A stretch of DNA of 64,000 nucleotides from AB-137-C09 sp964645625 (GCA_964645625.1 CAZYAI010000005.1:1-64000); one strand, 5' to 3'. Numbered from the stretch's first letter, positions 24,405-34,425 are shown. The notes: generated from the letters alone by a model not told the origin. Numbers and translations are program-made.

Positions 24405-27400
24405 CCCACTTGCGTGCGTTGCGGAACATCTGCATCCACGGTCCATCTTCACGCCAACCATGATTGTGCCAACGTGGATCTAGCCATGAATACTGGCTGG
24501 AGCGGAACAACCGTTCGGGGTGCGGCATCATGATGGTGAAACGTCCGTCATCGCTGCAATAGCCGGCTGCACCTTCGGGGGAACCGTTGGGGTTGGCTGG
24601 GTAGTGCTGTGCCACTTCGCCGTTGTTGGCGATGTAATGCAACACGCGTTGGGCTTGTGCGGCATCTTCTGCTTGGTCAAAGCAGGCGCGACCTTCGCCG
24701 TGGGCTACTACCAATGGCAGGCGTGAACCAGCCATGTCGCGCATGAATAACGATGGTGAGTCATCAAGTTCAACCATCAACAAACGTGCTTCAAACTGTT
24801 CGGAACGATTGCGTTCAAACACAGGCCAATGTTCCGCACCTGCGATGATAGATTTTAAACGCGCCATCATTTGGCAACCGTTGCAGACACCTAAGCCAAA
24901 GCTGTCGGGGCGAGCAAAGAAGCGGGAAAACTCATCCAGCGCACGACCGTGATGTAAAATGCTATTTGCCCAGCCGCGCCCTGCACCAAGTACGTCACCA
25001 TAAGAGAAGCCACCACAGGCAACCAAGCCTTGCATATCATCCAGTGACACACGTCCTTCGATGATGTCGCTCATGTGAACGTCTTGGCAGTCAAAACCAG
25101 CGCGGTCAAAGGCGGCGGCCATTTCGATTTGACCATTCACGCCCTGTTCGCGAATGATCGCCATGCGTGGTCGATGGCTGAGCAAGGCAGGGGCGATCCC
25201 TTCATCAGGCGTGAACCGCGCATCAAGGAACAGCCCTTGGTCGTGACGATCTGCCAGCGCGTCAAAAGCTTCGCGGGCGCAGGCAGGGTTGTCACGTAGG
25301 GCTGCCATGCGGTAGCTGGTTTCTGACCACCATTGATACAAGGTCAGCACCTTGGCATCGTAGCGGATGTGGTCGGCAGCATGTACGCGTAGGCGCATAT
25401 CGTGGTTAGGGGTAGCAATGCGTTGCGCCATATTGCCTAAGCCTAATTCAGCGAGGCGTTGGATGAACTGTGATTCTTTGCCTTCTGCTACTTGCACCAC
25501 CACGCCAATTTCTTCGTTGAACAACTGTGCAATGGTGTCGTTCGCAGGCAGATGAACGTCCAGTCCTGTGCGTCCTGCAAACGCCATTTCGCATAACGTC
25601 ACCCATAAACCACCATCGGAACGGTCGTGGTATGCCAGTAATAAACCTTCGCGATTCAGTGTTTGAATACCATCAAACAGGCGCGCCAAGGATGTAGGGT
25701 CATCCACATCAGGCGTCACTTCACCCGTGGAGGCAAAAACCTGAGCCAGCGCGGAACCGCCTAAACGTTGTTGCTTTTGCCCCAAGTCGAGCAACCATAA
25801 AGCACTTGCCTGTGCTTGCAGTTGTGGTGTCAAGGTGCGGCGCACATCATCCACAGGGGTGAAGGCAGAAACAATCAGTGATACAGGGGAGACCATGCTG
25901 CGCGTTGTGCCATCTTCCTGCCATACTGTTTTCATCGACAAGGAATCTTTGCCAACAGGAATCGACAGCCCCAAGGCGGGGCAGAATTCCAAACCTACGG
26001 CGCGTACGGTGTCGTATAGGGCGGCATCTTCGCCTTCGTGACCACAGGCAGCCATCCAGTTGGCTGAAAGTTTGATGTCTTGACGGCGGCACACTGAAGC
26101 AGCGGCAAGGTTGGTGAGTGCTTCGGCGATTGCCATTCGTCCAGAAGCAGGGGCGTTGAGGACAGCTAACGGTGTGCGTTCGCCGATTGCCATCGCTTCA
26201 CCGTGGTAGTGTTCAAAATCGCTGGTGGTGACGGCAACATCGGCAACGGGTACTTGCCACGGGCCAACCATTTGGTCTCGCGCCACCATGCCTGTTACCG
26301 AACGGTCGCCAATGGTAATCAGGAAGGATTTGCTGGCGACGGCAGGCAATGCCATAACGCGCTCAATGGCTTCGCCTAGTTCGATGTTTGCAGGCAAAGG
26401 CAGTGGCGCAGCTGGGCGGTGGCTGACATCGCGCAGCATGCGCGGTGGTTTGCCGAGTAATACATCCAAGGCAATATCGACAGCTGGTTCACCCAATAAC
26501 TTATCATTTACCCGCAGGTGTTGTGCTTCGGTGGCTTCCCCCAAGACGGCGAACAGGCAGCGTTCGCGGGCGCATAATGCGGCAAAGGTTTCGCGCTGAT
26601 CTTTGGTAATCGCCACCACATAGCGTTCTTGTGCTTCGTTGCACCAAATTTGCATGGGGCTAAGGCCAGGTTCTAAAGAATGAACGGCGCGCAGATCGAG
26701 CCAGCCGCCACGTCCGGCATCGTGTACCAATTCTGGCACCGCGTTGGAGAGACCGCCTGCGCCAATATCATGAATGAATAAAATAGGGTTATCATCGCCC
26801 ATTTGCCAGCAGCGATCCAACACCTCTTGGCAGCGCCGCTCCATTTCTGGGTTGCCGCGCTGCACCGAATCAAAGTCCAAAGACTCGCTGTTGCTGCCTG
26901 CATCCATACTGGAGGCAGCACCGCCGCCTAGGCCAATCAGCATCGCAGGTCCGCCTAATTGAATGACTAAACTGCCTACAGGTACTTCTTTTTTGTACAC
27001 ATCGCGGGCGTTAATCATGCCCAAGCCACCTGCTAACATAATCGGTTTGTGGTAGCCGCGCAGTTCGCGTCCGTCCATTTGGGCGTAACTACGGAAGTAG
27101 CCGCAGAGGTTAGGGCGACCAAATTCATTGTTAAAAGCGGCGGCTCCAATAGGACCATCGAGCATAATGTTTAGCGCGGAATCCATCCGCTCAGGTTTGC
27201 CAACAGGCACTTCCCACGGTTGCTCAAAATTGGGGATGTGCAAGTTGGAAACAGTAAAACCGCACAAGCCAGCCTTGGGTTTGCCGCCGATGCCCGTTGC
27301 CCCTTCGTCACGAATTTCACCGCCCGAACCCGTTGCCGCACCAGCGAAGGGTGAAATGGCTGTGGGGTGATTGTGGGTTTCTACCTTCATGAGAATATGA

Positions 27401-28275
27401 CTGTTTTCTTCATGAACACAGTAGCGTGCTGTTACGGCATCAGGGTGAAAGCGGCTGGCTGTACCAGCACCGTGAATGATGGATGAGTTGTCGCTGTACG
27501 CCACCAGCGTGCCTTCGGGTTGGCTGGTGTGGGTGTGGCGAATCATGGCGAAAAGGGTGTGGTCTTGCGTTACTCCGTCGATGCGCCATTGGGCATTGAA
27601 GATTTTATGGCGGCAATGTTCTGAATTTGCTTGCGCGAACATCATCAATTCAGCATCGCTGGGGTCGCGTTCCATGCGCTGGTAATGTTCTGTTAAATAG
27701 TCGATTTCGTCATCGGATAATGCCAAACCAAGCTGGCGATTCGCTGTTACCAAGGCGGAACGCCCTTCAGCCATCAAGGCAATACGTACCAAAGGAGCAG
27801 CCTGCTGATGGCTGAATAGATGGGTAATCGCATCGGCGTGGTGCAAAAGTGATTCGGTCATGCGGTCAAACAACAAGGCGGAAGCGCGTTCAAGCTGCTC
27901 AGCATCCAAGCCTTCTAGTCGCCAACAAACGCCGCGCTCAATGCGTTGCACGCCGCTTAACTCACACTGGCGAAGAATATCCGTCGCCTTCGATGACCAT
28001 GGGCTGATCGTGCCAAGGCGAGGGAATACCCATAACTGCCCAGCAGCGTCATGGGCTTCTGCGATGTTGGTATCATCGCCGATAATTTGTTGCAAACGGC
28101 TCGTTTGAGCATCATCTAGGGCGGTAGTTTCTGCTACATATACATAATGGGCATGCATCGCCGTAGGTGCGCAACCTACAGCATGAAGTTGCTGTGTGAG
28201 CTTGTCCCAACGGAAAGAAGATAAAGCCGGCGCACCGGAGAGGTAAATCAGGCGGAGATCAGGTGTTGCATTCAT
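24397..28275 (-). CDS. purL: Phosphoribosylformylglycinamidine synthase (long form)
   Basis: A 1292-residue single-chain FGAM synthase, which makes FGAM from FGAR, glutamine and ATP in purine synthesis. The order is an N-terminal PurS-like domain, a linker (NSEHCRHKIFNA), two AIRS-like ATP-binding halves (METHNHPTAISPF; SIPVGKDSLSMKT) and a C-terminal glutamine amidotransferase with the nucleophile Cys in GVCNGCQMM and the His/Glu pair in MMPHPERLFR. The length matches the proteobacterial large type, which needs no PurQ/PurS. It overlaps the HIT gene at its 3' end and is divergent from sspA. Confidence 0.98.
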   Translation of the reverse strand: MNATPDLRLIYLSGAPALSSFRWDKLTQQLHAVGCAPTAMHAHYVYVAETTALDDAQTSRLQQIIGDDTNIAEAHDAAGQLWVFPRLGTISPWSSKATDILRQCELSGVQRIERGVCWRLEGLDAEQLERASALLFDRMTESLLHHADAITHLFSHQQAAPLVRIALMAEGRSALVTANRQLGLALSDDEIDYLTEHYQRMERDPSDAELMMFAQANSEHCRHKIFNAQWRIDGVTQDHTLFAMIRHTHTSQPEGTLVAYSDNSSIIHGAGTASRFHPDAVTARYCVHEENSHILMKVETHNHPTAISPFAGAATGSGGEIRDEGATGIGGKPKAGLCGFTVSNLHIPNFEQPWEVPVGKPERMDSALNIMLDGPIGAAAFNNEFGRPNLCGYFRSYAQMDGRELRGYHKPIMLAGGLGMINARDVYKKEVPVGSLVIQLGGPAMLIGLGGGAASSMDAGSNSESLDFDSVQRGNPEMERRCQEVLDRCWQMGDDNPILFIHDIGAGGLSNAVPELVHDAGRGGWLDLRAVHSLEPGLSPMQIWCNEAQERYVVAITKDQRETFAALCARERCLFAVLGEATEAQHLRVNDKLLGEPAVDIALDVLLGKPPRMLRDVSHRPAAPLPLPANIELGEAIERVMALPAVASKSFLITIGDRSVTGMVARDQMVGPWQVPVADVAVTTSDFEHYHGEAMAIGERTPLAVLNAPASGRMAIAEALTNLAAASVCRRQDIKLSANWMAACGHEGEDAALYDTVRAVGLEFCPALGLSIPVGKDSLSMKTVWQEDGTTRSMVSPVSLIVSAFTPVDDVRRTLTPQLQAQASALWLLDLGQKQQRLGGSALAQVFASTGEVTPDVDDPTSLARLFDGIQTLNREGLLLAYHDRSDGGLWVTLCEMAFAGRTGLDVHLPANDTIAQLFNEEIGVVVQVAEGKESQFIQRLAELGLGNMAQRIATPNHDMRLRVHAADHIRYDAKVLTLYQWWSETSYRMAALRDNPACAREAFDALADRHDQGLFLDARFTPDEGIAPALLSHRPRMAIIREQGVNGQIEMAAAFDRAGFDCQDVHMSDIIEGRVSLDDMQGLVACGGFSYGDVLGAGRGWANSILHHGRALDEFSRFFARPDSFGLGVCNGCQMMARLKSIIAGAEHWPVFERNRSEQFEARLLMVELDDSPSLFMRDMAGSRLPLVVAHGEGRACFDQAEDAAQAQRVLHYIANNGEVAQHYPANPNGSPEGAAGYCSDDGRFTIMMPHPERLFRSSQYSWLDPRWHNHGWREDGPWMQMFRNARKWVG

Positions 28276-28584
28276 GCGGCAATGTTAGCCTCGAAGTAGC
28301 ACAAATACAGCTATACGTTGCAAGGTTGAAAACATTTACGCCATTGCGAACGCGATTCGTAATGGGGCTGATGTAGTGTCTTTCTGTAACGAAGGTAAGT
28401 ATCGTTCTTGCATATCATGAAGTAGTGACCTCTTTGATGTTGCAACAAATAGAACGCGCAGCTTTCATTTTTTTTTGCGCTGCGTATGATGGCGCGCTTT
28501 TCTGTATCCTGTGACTTTTCATGTTGCTTACTATGGCGGCTTGATGATTCACCTATACCGCTATCACTGGAGGTTCTCCCGCAC
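28276..28584. other. Divergent intergenic region purL-sspA
   Basis: About 309 bp between two outward-facing genes, so it should hold promoters for both. There is a T9 tract (28468-28476) flanked by cgcgcagc and gcgctgcg, which could form a weak stem. No binding site is recognised with confidence. Confidence 0.5.
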
Positions 28585-29181
28585 ATGGTTACACTTTATT
28601 CCGATCCGCAGTGTCCTAACTCGCACCGTACACGTATTGTACTTGCTGAAAAAGACCTGCCTGTTGAAACCGTTGAGCTGGAACCTGAAGACTTGCCTGA
28701 TTATTTCAAAGAAATAAATCCTTATGGCAGCTTACCTACCGTTATTGACCGTGACACAGTGTTTTTTGAACCCACTGTCATCAATGAATATTTGGATGAA
28801 CGTTACCCTCATCCACCATTAAAACCTGGCTCTCCTGCCACACGAGCGCAAATGCGTTTGGCTGTTTTGCGCATTGAAGCAGAGTTGTACCCACTCTATT
28901 TCAACTTGATTCGCGTGAAAAAGAAAACCGAACCGATGCGCAAACTGCGTGAACACTTGGATATGCTCGATAAATATTTGGCAAAACAGGAGTTTTTCAT
29001 TGGTGAACAATACACCTTAGCCGATGTTGCTATGGCTCCTATTTTGTGGCGTTTAGAACCCAATAACTTGGACATTAGCAAATGGCCCAACCTCAAACGT
29101 TATGCCAACAGCTTGTTTGAACGCCCTGCTTTTGCTCGTGCGTTGTCTGAATACGAAGAAATGCTGCACGACTCCTTTTAA
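28585..29181 (+). CDS. sspA: Stringent starvation protein A (GST-fold)
   Basis: A 198-residue protein with a glutathione-transferase fold: thioredoxin-like N-terminal domain (about 1-80; VTLYSDPQCPNSHRTRIVLAEK; EINPYGSLPTV) and helical C-terminal domain (GEQYTLADVAMAPILWRL). In enterics SspA binds RNA polymerase and alters transcription in starvation and acid stress. The ATG at 28585 follows GGAGG; a longer upstream frame lacks family similarity. The usual partner sspB is not adjacent here. Distinction from a true glutathione transferase rests on length and motif pattern. Confidence 0.85.
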   Translation: MVTLYSDPQCPNSHRTRIVLAEKDLPVETVELEPEDLPDYFKEINPYGSLPTVIDRDTVFFEPTVINEYLDERYPHPPLKPGSPATRAQMRLAVLRIEAELYPLYFNLIRVKKKTEPMRKLREHLDMLDKYLAKQEFFIGEQYTLADVAMAPILWRLEPNNLDISKWPNLKRYANSLFERPAFARALSEYEEMLHDSF

Positions 29182-29199
29182 TTATATTTATGTCCGCTC

Positions 29200-29302
29200 T
29201 TAACATGGAACATGTTATCCACACAATGAACGAGCATGGCGTTTTGACGCGCTGTGGCAACGATGTTTCATCGCATAGGGTGGCAAAAAGCCATGCCCGT
29301 GA
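29200..29302 (+). repeat. R1 dispersed element, copy C (overlaps tgt start)
   Basis: Begins ttaacatggaacatgttatc, then cacacaatgaacgagcatgg, a GTTTT run, acgcgctgtggc, hairpin CGATG-ttt-CATCG, agggtggcaaaaa and gccatgcccgtg. The outer pairing GCATGGC/GCCATGC is perfect. The 3' strand gccatgcc can instead pair with the adjacent ggtggc. The tgt ATG at 29293 lies within that strand. Confidence 0.82.
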
Positions 29303-30411
29303 ACTTTGAAGTCCTAACCACGGCGGAGGGTTCGTATGCTCGCCGTGGTCGTTTGCGTTTGGCACACGGAGTGGTGGAAACTCCCGTGTTTATGCCTGTC
29401 GGTACGCAAGCGACTGTCAAAACTATGACCCCTGCTGACCTCAAAGATGATATTCAGGCGGACATTATTTTAGGCAACACCTACCACTTGATGCTCAGAC
29501 CTGGTGCTGACACCGTGGCGGCGATGGGCGGTTTGCATCGTTTCATGGCGTGGGATAGACCTATTTTAACCGATTCAGGCGGCTTCCAAGTATGGTCGTT
29601 AGGTGCGCTGCGCAAAATTGAGGCGGATGGCGTGCGTTTTCGCTCGCATATTGATGGTTCTTCGTGGTTTCTTGGGCCGAAAGAAAGCATGGATATTCAG
29701 CGCAAATTGGGTAGTGATATTGTCATGGCTTTTGATGAATGTACGCCGTGGCCTGCAACCCATGAAGAAGCTGAAGCTTCAATGCGCATGTCGATGCGCT
29801 GGGCGGCTGATTGCCGCAACTACCTACCTGTAAACAACAAACAAGCACTATTTGGTATTGTTCAGGGTGGTATGTACGATGATTTACGCCTAGAGAGTTT
29901 GGCTGCTATTCAGGGTATGGATTTTGAAGGTATCGCCATTGGCGGGCTTTCTGTTGGCGAGCCGAAAGAGAAAATGTTGGCGGTGTTGGACAATTTAGCC
30001 CCACATTTGCTTAAGCATAAGCCCCATTACGTCATGGGCGTAGGTACACCAGATGATTTGATCGAAGGTATTGATCGTGGTGTTGATATGTTTGATTGTG
30101 TCATGCCTACACGCAATGCTCGCAACGGTTCGCTGTTTACTGATGATGGCAAATTAAATATTAAGAATGCGCGACATCAACGTGATGAACGCCCTATTAT
30201 GGAAGATTGCGACTGCTATACCTGCCAGCATTTTTCCCGCGCTTATCTGCGGCATTTATTTGTTGCCAAAGAAATTTTAAGCGCAAGGTTGAATACCCTA
30301 CACAACCTTCACTACTATTCCGCGCTCATGCGCCGTGCCCGTCAAGCCATTGAAGATGGTCGATGGGCGGAATTTCGCGATAGCTTCTTACACCGCTATC
30401 GCAAGCAATAA
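29293..30411 (+). CDS. tgt: tRNA-guanine transglycosylase
   Basis: A 372-residue enzyme that exchanges guanine-34 for preQ1 in tRNAs for Asp, Asn, His and Tyr. Motifs: active-site Asp in DSGGFQV, GIVQGG, the second Asp in GGLSVGEPKEKM, MGVGTPDDLIEGI, VDMFDCVMPTRNAR, and the zinc site CDCYTC...H. It heads the tgt-yajC-secD-secF order common in bacteria. The start ATG (29293), or a GTG two codons later (29299), is embedded in repeat R1-C. The only nearby purine-rich site, agggtgg, is also repeat sequence. Confidence 0.98.
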   Translation: MPVNFEVLTTAEGSYARRGRLRLAHGVVETPVFMPVGTQATVKTMTPADLKDDIQADIILGNTYHLMLRPGADTVAAMGGLHRFMAWDRPILTDSGGFQVWSLGALRKIEADGVRFRSHIDGSSWFLGPKESMDIQRKLGSDIVMAFDECTPWPATHEEAEASMRMSMRWAADCRNYLPVNNKQALFGIVQGGMYDDLRLESLAAIQGMDFEGIAIGGLSVGEPKEKMLAVLDNLAPHLLKHKPHYVMGVGTPDDLIEGIDRGVDMFDCVMPTRNARNGSLFTDDGKLNIKNARHQRDERPIMEDCDCYTCQHFSRAYLRHLFVAKEILSARLNTLHNLHYYSALMRRARQAIEDGRWAEFRDSFLHRYRKQ

Positions 30412-30432
30412 GATGACTTTGGAGCTTCATTG

Positions 30433-30774
30433 ATGTTTTCACCCACCCGTATATTACTGGCTGCTGTTGCAGCTTTATTGGCAACCACGCCAGCGGCTTA
30501 CGCTGCTGATAATGCTGCCAGTGGCTTTGCCCAGTTGGTGCCTTTACTACTGATTATGGTGGTGTTTTGGTTTCTACTTATTCGCCCACAACAAAAGCGT
30601 ATGAAAGAGCATCGCAATATGGTTGAAGCCTTAAAAAAAGGTGACAAAGTGATCACCAACAGTGGCATCTATGGCACTTTGATTGACATTAAAGACGACT
30701 TCATTCGTGTTGAAATTGCCGATGGCGTACGCATTAAAATGCAACGTGACGCTGTAGCTGCATTAAGCGACTGA
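30433..30774 (+). CDS. yajC: Sec translocase accessory subunit YajC
   Basis: A 113-residue protein with an N-terminal hydrophobic segment resembling a signal (to about residue 25), one transmembrane helix (about 32-52; LVPLLLIMVVFWFLLIRPQQKR) and a small cytoplasmic domain (GDKVITNSGIYGTL). It associates with SecDF. The ATG at 30433 follows ggagc; the preceding in-frame TTG is unlikely. It lies 21 bp after tgt and 148 bp before secD. Confidence 0.96.
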   Translation: MFSPTRILLAAVAALLATTPAAYAADNAASGFAQLVPLLLIMVVFWFLLIRPQQKRMKEHRNMVEALKKGDKVITNSGIYGTLIDIKDDFIRVEIADGVRIKMQRDAVAALSD

Positions 30775-30922
30775 CACCTCGAACTTGATGGGCGAAGCCA
30801 TGCGCTAAGCCCATCATACTGGACTCGCGACAGCGACCCACCTCATACACAAGCGACCTCTGCACCATCGTGATTCGCGCAACAAAGCGCGCAGTGCCGA
30901 AGTCTCATATAAAGGAATCATC

Positions 30923-32503
30923 ATGCACGCATATCCCCGCTGGAAGTTTTGGTTTATTCTAGCCGTATTACTGGTATCAATAGCGGCCTCGCTGCCCAAT
31001 ATTACCTCAGTGCCCAGTTGGTGGCCTGGTTCTATGTCGAAACCTCTGAACCTTGGTTTGGATTTAAGAGGCGGCATTCACTTGGTACTTGACGTTGAGG
31101 TGGACAAGGCTGTTGAAGGTCATGTTGCTCGCGATGTCAGCGAAGTACGCCGCGTGATGCGTAGCAATAAGTTGCGTTACAAAAAGCTTGATGCCAAAGG
31201 CATTACGCTAACCGTAGCCATGAAGCAAGCGAGCGATAATGATGCTGCACGCAGCTTGCTAAAAGACGAGTTCCCTGATTACGACATGACGCAAGATGAC
31301 AATGGCGCGTTCTTGCTGGTGCGTAAGGCGAGCAAAATCAAAGAGGATAAACGTTACGCAATCGACCAAGCAATCGAAGTCGTACGCAATCGTATTGATG
31401 CCTTAGGAACCACCGAACCTGTCATCATGAAGCAGGGCGAACGGCGCATTTTGGTGCAGATTCCTGGCTACGAAGACACGGCTACTGCCAAAGCTGTGCT
31501 TGGTCGCACGGCAGTTTTGGAGTTTAAACTCGTCGATGAAAAAGGTGATTTGGAAAAGGCCTTGGCTGGCAAGCTTGCTATGGGCGACGAAATTGGCTAT
31601 GGCAAAGAAGAAATGCGCGATGGCAAACCTTTCCGACAACCTTATTTGTTGAATAAACGTGTTGAACTCTCTGGTACTGAAGTGGCTGATGCTCGGGTAT
31701 CCATTGATTCACGTTATGGTGAGTATGCTGTTACCTTGAAGTTCACCAGCAAAGGCGCACGCACCTTTGACCGTTTAACCAAAGAGCACGTTGGCGACCG
31801 CTTTGCGATTATTTTGGAAGGTGCGGTCAACTCTGCGCCCGTGATTCGTGAGCGTATCTCTGGTGGCACAGCGCAAATCACAGGTAACTTTAGCCCTGAA
31901 GAAGCACGTGAATTGGCTATTGTACTCAAGGCTGGTGCATTACCTGCACCCATCAAGGTCGTAGAAGAACGTTCTATTGGCCCTAGCCTCGGGCAAGATT
32001 CCATCGATCAAGGTATGAACTCCATTATTATTGGTGCTATTCTGGTGTTGATCTTCATGGTCGTCTATTACCGCATGTTTGGCTTGATTGCCAATGTCGC
32101 ATTGGTGTTCAATATGGTGTTGATTGTGGCTGCCATGAGTATGATTGGCGCAACCCTGACCCTGCCTGGTATCGCGGGTGTCGTACTCACCATCGGTATG
32201 GCGGTGGATGCCAACGTATTGATTTTCGAGCGTATTCGTGAGGAGCTACACATGGGTAACACGCCATTGGCTGCCATTGATAGTGGCTATGCCAAAGCAT
32301 TTTCCACTATTATGGATGCCAATATCACCACGCTGATTGCCGCCATTGTGTTGTTCCAGTTTGGCACAGGCCCTGTTAAAGGCTTTGCTGTCACGTTGTC
32401 GGTGGGTATTGTCGCCTCCATGTTCACCGCTATTATGGTAACACGCGCCATTATTGCCTTATCAGTGGAACGACGCGGTCGCGTTGAATCATTGAGCATC
32501 TAA
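30923..32503 (+). CDS. secD: Protein translocase subunit SecD
   Basis: A 526-residue RND-type membrane subunit that uses the proton gradient to pull secreted proteins from SecYEG. It has TM1 (about 8-27), the DLRGGIHLVLDV motif, a large periplasmic region, and five further TM helices in the C-terminal third (IIIGAILVLIFMVVYYR, GIAGVVLTIGMAVDANVLIFERIREE). The ATG follows aaaggaatc. secF begins 16 bp downstream, and the two form one complex. Confidence 0.98.
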   Translation: MHAYPRWKFWFILAVLLVSIAASLPNITSVPSWWPGSMSKPLNLGLDLRGGIHLVLDVEVDKAVEGHVARDVSEVRRVMRSNKLRYKKLDAKGITLTVAMKQASDNDAARSLLKDEFPDYDMTQDDNGAFLLVRKASKIKEDKRYAIDQAIEVVRNRIDALGTTEPVIMKQGERRILVQIPGYEDTATAKAVLGRTAVLEFKLVDEKGDLEKALAGKLAMGDEIGYGKEEMRDGKPFRQPYLLNKRVELSGTEVADARVSIDSRYGEYAVTLKFTSKGARTFDRLTKEHVGDRFAIILEGAVNSAPVIRERISGGTAQITGNFSPEEARELAIVLKAGALPAPIKVVEERSIGPSLGQDSIDQGMNSIIIGAILVLIFMVVYYRMFGLIANVALVFNMVLIVAAMSMIGATLTLPGIAGVVLTIGMAVDANVLIFERIREELHMGNTPLAAIDSGYAKAFSTIMDANITTLIAAIVLFQFGTGPVKGFAVTLSVGIVASMFTAIMVTRAIIALSVERRGRVESLSI

Positions 32504-32519
32504 GAAAGGATTATCTATT

Positions 32520-33470
32520 ATGCAACTTATTAGTCTTGACAGTAATATTGATTTCCTTGGCAAGCGAAAAATCGCCATGGCTATCTCAGCGGTCATGCTG
32601 CTGATTTCTATCATTGCCCTTGTACCACAAGTACGCGGGTTGAATTTTGGTATTGATTTCACTGGTGGTACGCTGGTTGAAGTGCAATTCTCCAAGGCTC
32701 CAGCCATTGCTGATGTTCGTGATGCCTTAACGCCCGTAGGCTATGGCAAGGCAATCATTCAAGAGTTTGGTGCGCCAGAAGAAATCCTCATCCGCGTACA
32801 AAATGCCGAAAGCGGCAACTCTTCCGTTATTAGTACCGCCGTGCTGAAAGGTCTAAAAGAGAAATTTGGTGCTGATGAAATTACCATGCGACGGGTAGAG
32901 TTTGTCGGGCCACAAGTCGGTGAAGAGCTTACTTCGGCAGGCATCCAAGCTGTGATTTGGGCGATGTTGGCTATTTTGATTTATGTCACCGTGCGTTTCC
33001 AACTGCGCTTCGCTATTGGTGCCGATGCTGCGCTACTGCATGACGTAACCATCGTGCTGGGCGTGTTTGCTATTACAGGTGCAGAGTTCGATCTTCCTGT
33101 GGTTGCAGCGGTATTGGCAGTGATTGGTTATTCGTTGAATGATACGATTGTGGTATTTGACCGCATTCGTGAAAGCATGGAAGCGAACTTTAAACGTAAA
33201 ACGCCCGATGATGAAGTCACCGTCTGCAATGCTGCTATCAACCAAACATTGGCGCGCACCTTGATGACATCGTTGACCACTCTGCTGGTGGTGCTGGCAC
33301 TGTTCTTCCTCGGCGGTGAAGTGATTCATAACTTTGCCTTTGCACTCTTGGTCGGTATTTTGGTGGGTACGTACTCCTCTATTTTCATTGCCAGCCCTGT
33401 GATGCTGTCGATGAAGGGAAGCTTCGGACCATCAGAAGAAGAACTCAAAGCCATGGAAGCACGCCCCTAA
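32520..33470 (+). CDS. secF: Protein translocase subunit SecF
   Basis: A 316-residue partner of SecD. TM1 is at about 18-37, followed by the FGIDFTGGTLVEVQF motif, a periplasmic domain and five C-terminal TM helices with GYSLNDTIVVFDRIRE and TLMTSLTTLLVVLALF. The Mth938-fold gene begins 1 bp after its stop, which suggests co-translation. Confidence 0.98.
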   Translation: MQLISLDSNIDFLGKRKIAMAISAVMLLISIIALVPQVRGLNFGIDFTGGTLVEVQFSKAPAIADVRDALTPVGYGKAIIQEFGAPEEILIRVQNAESGNSSVISTAVLKGLKEKFGADEITMRRVEFVGPQVGEELTSAGIQAVIWAMLAILIYVTVRFQLRFAIGADAALLHDVTIVLGVFAITGAEFDLPVVAAVLAVIGYSLNDTIVVFDRIRESMEANFKRKTPDDEVTVCNAAINQTLARTLMTSLTTLLVVLALFFLGGEVIHNFAFALLVGILVGTYSSIFIASPVMLSMKGSFGPSEEELKAMEARP

Positions 33471-33471
33471 C

Positions 33472-33882
33472 ATGGGTTTATTCGGTGGCACATTTCAAGC
33501 CGATATATCCCCCGACGTGGTGGCTGGAACGCCGCTTATTCGTGCCTATGGCGACGATTACTTCCACCTTGGCAATGAACGTTATCACGATGCTATCATG
33601 CTGCACCAAGGCGCAATTATCGCGCCTTGGCAAGCGTCCTCGGTTGCTGAACTAAGTCTCGCTGAGATACAAGCAGTCATGGATCAGCCGCCAGAGATTT
33701 TTCTGTTGGGAACAGGGCGAAGTATTGCCTTCCCACCACAAGCAATCGTTGATGCACTAAGTGCAGCAGGCATTGGTTTTGAGTTTATGGACAGCCGCGC
33801 TGCTGCCCGCACTTACAACATCATTGTCAGCGAAGGACGCACCATCTCCGCCTGCCTATTTCTACCGCAACATCGAGATTGA
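33472..33882 (+). CDS. Mth938-fold (DUF498) domain protein
   Basis: A 136-residue protein of the Mth938/NDUFAF3-like family, recognised from PEIFLLGTGRSIAFPP and the middle DAIMLHQGAIIAPW segment, ending GIGFEFMDSRAAARTYNIIVSEGR. The biochemical role in bacteria is not established; the eukaryotic relative NDUFAF3 helps assemble respiratory complex I. It directly follows secF, a frequent neighbour in proteobacteria, which would fit a membrane-complex assembly link (inference). Confidence 0.88.
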   Translation: MGLFGGTFQADISPDVVAGTPLIRAYGDDYFHLGNERYHDAIMLHQGAIIAPWQASSVAELSLAEIQAVMDQPPEIFLLGTGRSIAFPPQAIVDALSAAGIGFEFMDSRAAARTYNIIVSEGRTISACLFLPQHRD

Positions 33883-33906
33883 CGGGCGCAATTTTCTGCA
33901 CCTGCC

Positions 33907-34425
33907 ATGATTACAGTCATTGATTTTGAAGCTTCTGGTTTAGGTTCTGACACCTACCCCATACAAGTTGCTTGGAATATTGGTAACACCGTGTTTAGCC
34001 ATTATATCAATCCCGATCATGTGCCTGCATGGCAGCATTGGAGTGAACAGGCGGAGCTGGTTCATGGTATTGAACGCGAATATTTAACGCGCTGCGGCAA
34101 ACACCCTCGCGATGTTGCGAGCATCATGAATCGGCTGTTACACGGGCGTACCGTCTATTCGGATGCGGTAAGTTTTGATCGTGCATGGTGTGAACGGTTA
34201 TTTACTGCCGCAGGTATGAAAATGGATTTCACCTTTGACCATTTATGGTTGGGTTTAGCTCCACTGATACCATCGACCATACGTGAGCAAGGCGGTCATG
34301 CTATTTGCCAATGGTTCGACGACCTTAAGCAAGAGGCTATTCGGCGTGTTGCCCTACCTGCACACAAAGCAGACCATGATGTACGCATCCTCCTAGAGGT
34401 CATTCGATTAGCCAAAGCTGCCTGA
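33907..34425 (+). CDS. DEDDh-type 3'-5' exonuclease domain protein
   Basis: A 172-residue protein with the exonuclease I motif IDFEAS (Asp6, Glu8), the middle Asp in AVSFDRAW, and the C-terminal HKADHD motif carrying the catalytic His and Asp. It is a single domain like short RNase T/DnaQ-like enzymes, without helicase or polymerase parts. Substrate (RNA or DNA) cannot be told. It lies 24 bp after the Mth938-fold gene, probably in one operon. Confidence 0.8.
   Translation: MITVIDFEASGLGSDTYPIQVAWNIGNTVFSHYINPDHVPAWQHWSEQAELVHGIEREYLTRCGKHPRDVASIMNRLLHGRTVYSDAVSFDRAWCERLFTAAGMKMDFTFDHLWLGLAPLIPSTIREQGGHAICQWFDDLKQEAIRRVALPAHKADHDVRILLEVIRLAKAA

Noticed and set aside
28311..28586. Minus-strand open frame between purL and sspA
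   Set aside because: No family similarity, and it covers the region that must hold the divergent promoters.
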